NCBI GenBank assembly: GCA_011799875.1
Contig: CM022302.1
Location: 523,108,228-523,172,227 of the forward strand
Length of the DNA: 64,000 nt
Reading direction: 5' to 3'
Source: Thinopyrum elongatum
Taxonomy: Eukaryota > Streptophyta > Magnoliopsida > Poales > Poaceae
Shown here: positions 56,489 to 64,000 of the stretch, piece after piece
Layout: the number at the start of each line of letters is the position of its first letter
Numbering within the stretch: position 1 is the first letter of the stretch
The notes under the pieces: generated by a model
What the model saw: only the letters and a program-made list of their open reading frames with translations
What the model was told of the DNA's origin: nothing
The model's database searches: none
Position numbers and translations under genes: made by a program

Positions 56489-59400
56489 CTATCCGACCCT
56501 ACTACATATATACAATATAACATATCTTACGATCCCTGACATCATCGACCGAAAGTCAGCTTCAATTTTCACATGGTATTCTCCGTCTTTATGTATAACA
56601 TGGTCAAGAAAGAATCCCGCCAATTCCTCTTGAGTTGCTCGTATGCGATCATTTGGTAGGAGTTCATCCCGCATCTGCCACATCTAATTTAAAGAAGGGG
56701 GTCAATACATATATATGAAAGAAACTCAACACAATTGATGGTAATAAAATAAAATATTGTGAACATTATTGTTTACGTACTTCATATTGTTTGTCAGAGT
56801 AGCCCCGCTCAGAGGTCGAGCTACGCATGAACTCGCAAACGTAGTATCCACATGAATGATTCCCGTCTTCCTGCCACAAGCACTTTACGAGAATAGAGTT
56901 CAATCAAACTGATAATCAAGCATGATAAATGGTATTGATGAAACTAGAATCAACGAGAGATGCGCGGAACTAGCTAGTACTGCTTACTTTGGAGTGTGTA
57001 AATCGCAGCTCATTCGGCAGACCCGGAACCATTCCGGTGAACTTTTTCCAAACCCTGCCAGGCAAAGAAAATGATTACTTGATATCAGGAAATGAACGTG
57101 CCGATATGGTGCGATAATGATTGAATTTACTTCTGGAGCACTGCAGTCATGTCCGCATATTCCTGGGGATCTTTACGTCTCGAGTCTAAGACAGTTACTA
57201 CTCCCCTGTCAAGCTTAATCTCTAGCAGAATAAAGTGGAAGCTGCGCATGCATAACTCATCAATTACATTACTTAACCTCGAGTAAGCGAAACCGAATAT
57301 GCACAAGACAGTAACACTCACTTGAAGTTGTAAGGAAAGAGTATTTTCGCTTTGTTTTGATGTCGAAGGAACGATTGTACCAAGTTTTCCTCAGTTTCTT
57401 CGACTTTCTTTTTTACCGACCATTCATTTATGGTATTTGGGCTAATGAACTCAATGTCATAGATTTGTCTTTCCTTGCATTCGACGATCTTCAATCTACG
57501 TAATCTAGTGAGGATAATTATATATACATGCAATGAACGAGCTGAGCTAGAGACTTAATTACAGAAGTAATACTTACAGATAGTAGCAAGTCATGAGTTG
57601 TTTGTCGAGGGCCTCTTGATTGAATAACTGAAATAACTCCACAAATTCAACAGGCAACACCTCAACTCCAATGAGGTCGTGCTCCTCTTTAATTCTCAGC
57701 AACATGCTGTCGGCCCCACTCTTCCTGCAGGTACCCATGTACCATTCATGCAATATTCGCATCATCGTTGTTAGAGGAGGATGATCAGGTCTGACAAGAG
57801 GGTTCTCGTGCTCGTATCTGAAGATCTCTACTGTCTCTAACGTTTCGAACTGTACATCATCGCCTAGGTAATCACCAAGTTTGGTACCGGGCAGTAGCCC
57901 CGGATGATTAGCGACGATATCGCTAGACACCTTGAGCGGGGGGCACGATTGCTTCGCCTGTTCGCCGAGCTGGGGTATTGTTTTCCCACTTCTTCGTTTT
58001 GCTTCTCTTGCAGCACTGCAAGTACTTCCCGACCGCTCCGCTTACTTATATGCCCTTTTAATAATGCGCTCATAGTTGGATTGTGGCGGAGACGGTGGTG
58101 GTCGCTTAAGGGCACGTAGAGTGTGCTTCACTTTCACCTGATCTATTGTTTCCTTCGGAGGTGGAGGTTTCCGTGCAAAATGGGCCTCCACTTCAGTAGC
58201 ACTGATTTCCGCGTTTTCCTCGTCGGTCCTCTCATATGGTAACTTTTTCCAGAGGCTTGAGGCTTGGACCGTATTTGAATCTCTTCCTGTCGGGTCCTCT
58301 TGTACTGCTAGCCGCCGGAGCGGCGCCGTCTCTCTTCCGCCGTTGCTGACGCGACAGAGTCCGCTGACACGCCGGAGGAGGCGGAGTGCTCCGACGCGCC
58401 GGAGGAGGCGAAGGAGGAGGCGGAGTGCCCTGATCACTCGCCGGAGGAGGAGGAGGAGGAGGCGGAGTGCCCTGACTCGCCGGAGGAGGAGGAGGAGGAG
58501 GCGTCCAGTTTGAAAGCTTGATGTACTCCTTTCTCCATAGACAGCTACTCCTTAAAGCATTTACCAGATGAATCTCCCCTTCACCTGTAGGGTAGTCAAG
58601 CTCTAGCTCCTCAAATCCCTCCATTATTTCATCCACCATCACAACAGCATAGCCATGTGGAATCGGACGGCAATGAAAAGTTCCCTCAGCTTGAGGAGGT
58701 ACAACAGAGCCGACCGCCGCCTTCAAGGTCAGGTTCTGTCATTTCGTCATTAGCTCGCAATGTTTAGCCTCCATGATACTATCCACGGGGTAGCGAGGAG
58801 CCGTGAAATCAGGCTGAACGAGCTCCGTGGAAGCCACGCTGCTTCTCCGCTGAGATGGTGGGGTAGCTTCTTGGGCAGCGTTGAAGCAAGGATCTTCGTG
58901 CCGCTGAGATGGTTGGCCGGTAGCTCGCTGGCTCTCAAGTTCCTCTAGCTTTGCTATTCTTGCATTGAGCTTCTGCACTTCGCTTGCTTCCGCTTTCCTC
59001 TTTCTCTCTCGGCTTCTGTAACCACCGCTATCGGGAAACCCATGCACCCATGGAACGGAGCCTAGTGTGCCTCGTGTTCGTCCAGGGTGCTCAGGATTCC
59101 CGAGGGCCTCTGTCAGCTCGTCCTTCTCTCTGTCGGGAATGAACGTCCCTTCCTGCGCTGCCTTGATTGCTGCCTGAAGCTTCTTGATGGGTATTGCAAG
59201 TTGCTCGTCCGTCCAACGACACTCCCCTGTTTCTGGGTCCAAAGTTCCCCCAACCCCGAAGAACCAAGTCCTTGAACGATCTGGCCAGTGCAATGTCGCT
59301 GGTTGGACCCCTTTAGCAAGCAAGTCTTGCTCAGCTTTGTTCCACAACGGCCGTGGTTTTGTAGTAGCCACCTGACCCCGTGTGATGGTGATACAACTTC

Positions 59401-60253
59401 TTTGCAGCATTTTTCTTGTTTGTCAGTGACCTTTTCTTACCATTCTCCGATTCCTTGTAGGCCACAAATGCGGGCCAGTGATCTCTTATCTTCTCATATC
59501 GACCGATGAATTCTGGAGTCTTTCCTTTTCGACAAACTTTGAGTTTAACTCTTTCTTCCAGTTCCTGAATAGTTCTGTCATCTTCTTAAGAGCATACACC
59601 TTGACCTTTGGCTCTATAACTGGGTTATTCGACTCCTCCTCTGGTGGGAGGCTAAAATTTGTCATCAGTGAGGTCCAAAGATCATCTTTCTGTCTATCCT
59701 AGACATAAGATACTTCAGGGTCGTCCTTACTCTTATTCCATTGCACGATGCTGATCGGGACGTTGTCCCTAACAACAACTCTGCACTGATGTACAAATGC
59801 GTCCTTGGTCCGCTTGGGAGCAATCGGTTGGCCATCTTTTGCCACTTCTGTGATCGTGAACCTTTCATCTTGGCGCAACCTTTTCATCGGGCCTCGTCTC
59901 CTTATGAAAGTTTGGCTCGATCCGGAGGGCTGAAAGAAGAAAGAAGCGTTAATATATGTACATACAAAACAATTAATGCATCAAGTCAGCACAGGCTTAA
60001 TTAATATATATACCTCGCCGGACTTTGCAACAGCTCCCTCCTCCGTTCGGTCACCGGAGCCGTCATCATGATCTCCTTCCTCCGCCATTCGGTCACCGGA
60101 GCCATCATGATCTCCTTCCTCCTCCATTGTTGGATTACCGGAGCCGTCATCCTCTCCTTCCTGACCATCGGTGTCGTTGAGAAACGACAAGGGATCAGCA
60201 CCGGCGAGGATTATATCCCCCAACAACTGTTCTTGTTCTAAGTCTCTTTCCAT
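56489..60253 (-). pseudogene. CACTA-2 accessory ORF with Ulp1-like peptidase region, broken
   Basis: More complete than the CACTA-1 copy. Exon 1 is 60014-60253 (METMERDLEQEQLLGDI... with an acidic DGSGD repeat region), ending at a GTATAT donor. Exon 2 starts at 59929 and reads RRRGPMKRLRQDERFTITEV, a charged DNA-binding-like stretch, then, after stops, TLHWPDRSRTWFFGVGGTLD (58739-59410), a coiled coil (EVQKLNARIAKLEELESQ), PIPHGYAVVMVDEIMEGFEE (58232-58726) and a long Pro-rich run. 57574-57930 has LPGTKLGDYL. Later exons carry HFILLEIKLDRG..VLDS (57132-57242), CGYYVCEFMR (about 56780-56880) and DELLPNDRIRATQEELAGF (56489-56683). The His, Asp and Cys of the C48 peptidase fold are kept. Inactivation includes TGA for Trp at 58739-58741 and stops near 59699. 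Ulp1-like ORFs are known companions of some plant transposons; their role is unclear. Confidence 0.7.
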
Positions 60254-60377
60254 AGTTTCTGCAAATATTACAACATGGCAATATACAAACATGAGAGATG
60301 GATTAATTAGTGGCAAACATAGACATAGCTAATCACAACAAGGAATCATATGCATATATGAGCAATGGATTAGTTGT

Positions 60378-60860
60378 GGACCGCCTCTCTCTCATGCATG
60401 TCCGACGTCCCCCTCATGTCGAAGTTATCGGGGTTATACTTTCAGGAGAGGACACTTTGCAAAAAATAATCGCTATGCAGGAGATCAAACTATCCATGCA
60501 TTCTACCCCATTGACATATGCCGGCAACGATAGATCAACAACGACGCTCTTTCTTCTAGGGTTTGGGTGGCCTCGATGGTTGGTCGGGCGAGCGGACCGC
60601 CTCTCTCTCATGCATGTCGTCTGACGTCCCCCCTCATGTCGAAGTTATCGAGGAGGGGGTATATCGACAATGACGCTCTTTCTTCTAGAGTTTGGGTGGC
60701 CTCGATAGTTGGTCGGGCGAGCGGACCGCCTCTCCCTCATGCATGTCGTCCGACGTCCCCCCTCATGTCGAAGTTATCGGGGAGGGGGTAGATCGACAAC
60801 GACGTCGCTCTTTCTTCTAGGGTTTGGGTGGCCTCGAGAGTTGGTCGGGCGAGCGGACCG
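60378..60860. repeat. tandem repeat, about 130-bp unit
   Basis: Units start gcggaccgcctctctctcatgc at 60378 (with ggaccgcc), 60592, 60721 and a partial one at 60853. Each continues with cccctcatgtcgaagttatcg, gatcgacaa.gacgctctttc and gggtttgggtggcctcga. Spacing is 129 and 132 bp for the last two periods. The first unit is longer because of an insertion. Confidence 0.85.
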
Positions 60861-61289
60861 GGAGTAAGTAACTTTTAACTCATTTTGAATATATGAACAT
60901 TTTAACTTTTATGGGTAGGGGCGGGAGGGGGTAGATCGACAACGCTCTTTTAACTCATTTTGAATATATGAACATTTTAACTTAGTAACTTAGTAACTTG
61001 GTAAATTTTAACTAATTTCTATGAACAAAAAAAATATTCTATGAACAAAAAAAAAACATCATATGATCATTTTCTATATATATACATCCATCCATCCATC
61101 CATGCATACATATGAAGAAAAAAACATCATATGATCATCTATGAACAAAAAAACATCATATGATCATCTATGAACAAAAAAAATCATCATATATATGAAC
61201 AAAAAAATTATGAAAAATCAGGACATATCATCGTATACACATACATATCATCATATACACGTACATATCATCTATATCATCCTCATCAT
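60861..61289. other. AT-rich low-complexity spacer in CACTA-2
   Basis: Repeated phrases catcatatgatcat, atgaacaaaaaaa and (catc)n; no gene. Confidence 0.6.
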
Positions 61290-61309
61290 CATCATGAAAA
61301 ATCATGAAA

Positions 61310-61680
61310 AAAACAGGATTGGGAGGAGAACAGGGAGGAAAGGGGGTGCCGGCCGGACCGAACGGGGAGGAGGGGCGGCGGCGTCGGGGCAGGCCGGGGG
61401 CGCGGGGCGGCGTCGGGGCAGGGGCACGGGGCAGCATCGAGGCAGGGGCACGGGGCGGCGTGTCGGGGCAGGGCAGGGGCGCGGGGCGGCACGTCGCGAC
61501 GGCGAGCTCGGGGCAGGGCAGGGGCGCGGGGCGACGCGTCGACGGCGAGCTCGGGGCAGGGCAGGGCGAGGGCGTCGACACCACGGGGCAGCGCGTCGAG
61601 GCAGGGCAGGGCGAAGGCATCGACGGCGAGCTCGGGGCGGCGCGTCGGGGCAGGGCAGGGCAACTGCTAGATGAGAAGTG
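61310..61680. repeat. G-rich low-complexity tandem sequence
   Basis: Imperfect repeats of ggggcagggcaggggcgcgg and gacggcgagctcgggg. Every frame on both strands stays open because of the composition (Arg/Gly or Pro/Ala-rich), so the long frames here are not taken as genes. Confidence 0.8.
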
Positions 61681-61714
61681 AAAAATTCCGAAGTGTTGTT
61701 TATATACACAAAGC

Positions 61715-61985
61715 ATTGGTCCCGGTTGGTGGCACCAACCGGGACCAATGCCTACCTTTCGTCCCGGTTGGTGGCACCAACCGGGACTAAATGTTCGGGA
61801 CCAATGCCTACCTTTCGTCCCGTTTGGTGGCACCAACCGGGACTAAAGGTCTATTTTCAGCAGCCCAAAGGGCGGGAAGCAGAGACCTTTAGTCCCGGTT
61901 GGTGCCACCAACCGGGACGAAAGGTAGGAGAATTGGTCCCGGTTGGTGCCACCAACCGGGACGAAAGGGTGGTGCTGCCGCGGCC
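61715..61985. repeat. block of palindromic subterminal-type repeats
   Basis: Five near-perfect palindromes built from tcccggttggtg / caccaaccggga around a 3-base centre (for example 61718-61748 and 61762-61790), in alternation with ggaccaatgcctacctttcg. These are CACTA subterminal units. RNA from either strand would fold into strong hairpins. Confidence 0.85.
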
Positions 61986-62550
61986 AAAAGTTTAGTCCCA
62001 CCTCGCTAGTTGAGAGGGGCTCGGAGTGGTTTATAAGCGCCGCTGCAGCTGCCCTCTCGAGCTCCTCTCTAATGCAGGCCTACGGGCCTAAACTCACTCA
62101 CTCTGCTTGTGGGACTACTGGGCCTGCTGTGGGCCTGCGTCCTGGCCCAACTAGCGGTTGGCTTTCTAGTCGTATGCAGGCCGTGGTGGCCCAGTCGGCG
62201 GCATTTTTTTAATTTTTTTTCAGTTTTTCTTTGCTTTAGTTATTTTCTTTTGTTTCTACTTACAGCTAAATACTTAGAGTTTTTGAGCGATTCTTTTTCT
62301 TTAGGTCACAAAAATTATAAACTTTCTGTTAGTGCCATTAGTTTTCAAATTTGACTAGTTTAAATTTGAATTCTTTAAAATTTGTGTGAATCACTAGTTT
62401 GTGAATAACTTTACTTTAAAAATAGATTTTGAGTGATTCTTTTTCCTGCTATTTAATATTAGTGTTATTTATCATTATATTCAATTTGGTAATTTTTAGG
62501 TTATTTTTAATGGGTGTTTTAATCAAAAAACAGATTTTTTTAATCAAAAA
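61986..62550. other. CACTA-2 interior without recognised frames
   Basis: Starts tttagtcccacctcgctagt, a phrase common in Triticeae CACTA interiors, then becomes AT-rich. No gene supported. Confidence 0.5.
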
Positions 62551-63405
62551 GCACTACAAATAAACTCTGAAAAGGTTAAAAGTTGGCATGGTGTCATCAT
62601 TTCACCCACATAGCATGTGCTAAAAAGTTGAGAGGGTTACGGCAAAAACTGGATGCACTTCGTGTACAAAATGGACAATCTCTTTCGAAGTATCAGTGTT
62701 TCAGACGAAAACTCATCTGTTACAAAGAGATTTCATTTTTTAACTTATTTGAACTCCAGACTTTTTGTATGTTCAAAATGCACCATTCAAAGCCACATCA
62801 TAAATTTTCAACCCTTTCTGACTTCATTTGGTATTTTTATGCATTTACTGATTTTTTTGAGCTAAATGACCCTAAAATTGAAAAGCACTACAAATAAACT
62901 CTGAAAAGGTTGAAAGTTGGCATGGTATCATCATTTCACCCACATAGCATGTGCCAAAAAGTTGAGAGGGTTACGGCAAAAACTGGATGCACTTCGTGTA
63001 CAAAATGGACAATCTCTTTCGAAGTATCAGGGTTTCGGACGAAAACTCATCTGTTACAAAGGGATTTTTTTTTTGAACTTATTTGAACTTCAGACTTTTT
63101 GTGTGTTCAAAACGCACCATTCAAAGCCACATCATAAATTTTCAACCCTTTCTGACTTCATTTGGAATTTTTCATGCGTTTACTGATTCTTTGAGCTAAA
63201 TGACCCTGAAATTGAAAAGCACTACAAATGAACTCTGAAAAGGTTGAAAGTTGGCATGGTATCATCATTTCACCTACATAGCATGTGCTAAAAAGTTAAG
63301 AGGGTTACGGCAAAAACTGGATGCACTTCGTGTACAAAATCGACAATCTCCTTCAAAGTATCAGGGTTTCGGACGAAAACTCATCTGTTACAAAAGGCAT
63401 TTCAT
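62551..63405. repeat. tandem repeat with a 334-bp unit, 2.5 copies
   Basis: Units 62551-62884, 62885-63218 and a partial 63219-63405 each begin gcactacaaataaactctga and contain aaagttggcatggtatcatc and ggttacggcaaaaactggat. Period is 334 bp for both steps. Short frames at 62583-63186 are repeated with the unit and are not genes. Confidence 0.93.
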
Positions 63406-63475
63406 TTCTTGACATGTAACTGTAGTGATATTCTAGATCAAAGGCATCATCAGAATAGTTGTGGAGAGAAAGTCT

Positions 63476-63730
63476 TCACTTTTTCTTCGCATGTGTCCCT
63501 TTCTTATTGCGTCGTAACCATGGATAATCTTCATCGTTTAACAGGGTGCTTGGGTCAACCTTGACTTTGAAGGGAGGAATTTCATGAAACTTTTCATAAT
63601 ATTCAGACATGTCTGTCTTGCCCTCCACTCCCATGATGTCTCTTTTCCTTGAAAGAACGATGTGGCGCTTTGGCTCATCGTATGATGTATTCGCTTCCTT
63701 ATCTTTTCTTTTTCTCGGTTTGGTAGACAT
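63476..63730 (-). pseudogene. C-terminal end of a CACTA transposase-like ORF
   Basis: The minus-strand frame from about 63730 reads MSTKPRKRKDKEANTSYDEP, then RDIMGVEGKTDMSEYYEKF, PPFKVKVDPSTLLNDEDYPW and a Lys-rich end. I recall this type of tail from Triticeae CACTA transposase gene models, but I cannot confirm it here. The upstream coding part would lie to the right, where an LTR retrotransposon starts at 63736, so the frame is cut 5 bp before its first Met. Confidence 0.45.
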
Positions 63731-63735
63731 GTCCT

Positions 63736-64000
63736 TGATAACCCACAAGTATAGGGGATCGTTTGTAGCCTTCTTCGATAAATAAGAGTGTCGAACCCAA
63801 CAAGAAGCTAAAGGCAGAACAAATATTCCCTCAAGTTCTATCGACCACCGATACAACTCTACGCACACTTGACGTTTGCTTTACCTAAAACAAGTATGAA
63901 ACTAATTTGCAAGAATAAAACTACGAGTACTTTGCGAGAATAAAACTACGAATAAATTGCAAGGTAATAAAAGTAGATAGCTTTTGTCAACAAGAAAGTC
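63736..64000 (+). mobile_element. LTR retrotransposon start, runs off the window
   Basis: Starts TGATAACCCACAAGTATAGG, a phrase I recognise as the start of a common Triticeae LTR, directly inside CACTA-2 sequence. The orientation and the other LTR cannot be seen, so the strand is a guess. Confidence 0.5.

Larger units (their letters stand above)
55993..64000 (-). mobile_element. CACTA-2: CACTA transposon, right end outside the window
   Basis: The left end is CACTAGTAGAAAACATGG with subterminal ggtttcagagggcctttagtcccgg repeats, the same family as CACTA-1. The segment 56380-56440 gives the unoccupied form of the Copia site in CACTA-1. It carries the accessory ORF on the minus strand, two tandem-repeat blocks, a second block of palindromic repeats (61715-61985) and, near the right edge, the last part of a transposase-like ORF (63476-63730), cut by an LTR retrotransposon at 63736. 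The right end and TSD are not in the window. The block at 61715-61985 could be the end of another nested CACTA, but no cactagtag end is seen there. Confidence 0.8.

Noticed and set aside
61195..61836. Frames of up to 202 codons on both strands
   Set aside because: Low-complexity G/C-rich tandem sequence; Arg/Gly- or Pro/Ala-rich products only.
62551..63405. CRISPR-like array
   Set aside because: Two and a half 334-bp units without spacers, in a plant transposon; ordinary tandem duplication.

Overview
This window is nuclear DNA of a large-genome grass, most likely a Triticeae species (wheat, Aegilops, barley group). The grounds are nested Copia retrotransposons, CACTA transposons with CACTAGTAGAAAA and CACTACTAGGAAAAGG ends, Stowaway and Tourist MITEs, plant intron borders and GC-rich grass exons. 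It is not bacterial: there are no operons, rRNA, tRNA or CRISPR arrays that I can see. Most of the 64 kb is transposable elements in nests. Many boundaries can be placed to the base because target-site duplications (TSDs) are intact.

Layout. 1-3957: old repeats, a CACTA end fragment and a non-LTR retroposon (2361-3746). 3958-26245: a CACTA element (CACTA-1) split by a Copia element (4367-22178), itself split by a second Copia element (10386-19576). All three levels have TSDs. CACTA-1 lies about 300 bp upstream of a Tim17/22/23-family gene (26543-27034). 26.5-38.8 kb: a tandem cluster of three Tim17-like genes. Copies 1 and 3 are open (163 codons each); copy 2 is a pseudogene with a 10-nt deletion and a 1.5-kb retroposon flanked by a perfect 16-bp TSD. 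A Helitron (27427-30867), a LINE in the 3' region of copy 3 (34768-37440, with a hAT-like element inside) and a Tourist MITE lie in the same cluster. An unidentified gene end is duplicated at 30880-31200 and 38040-38780.

38.8-46 kb: an LTR scrap, two further copies of the same retroposon family, an F-box gene (41485-42318), two exons of a heavy-metal-associated (HMA) domain gene (43421-43732), a Harbinger-like non-autonomous element and a 0.4-kb retroposon. 46064-54157: a PIF/Harbinger element with a taa TSD whose transposase gene is split by CACTA-3 (47071-52874, TSD aca). CACTA-3 carries a Tnp2-type transposase that is open except for one TAG, plus an RNase H1 N-terminal-like/membrane ORF. 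54.2-55.7 kb: a Stowaway MITE and the last exons of a receptor-like kinase. 55993-64000: CACTA-2, same family as CACTA-1, running off the window and itself entered by an LTR retrotransposon at 63736.

The host genes here are the Tim17-like paralogues (mitochondrial or plastid protein import family), an F-box protein, an HMA-domain fragment and a kinase fragment. They do not form one pathway; the tandem Tim17 array is the only obvious gene-level unit. The transposons supply the rest: transposase, an accessory ORF with a Ulp1-like cysteine peptidase region, and small membrane-anchored ORFs of unknown role. Exon limits are read by eye from splice consensus; family names for individual transposons are given only at superfamily level.
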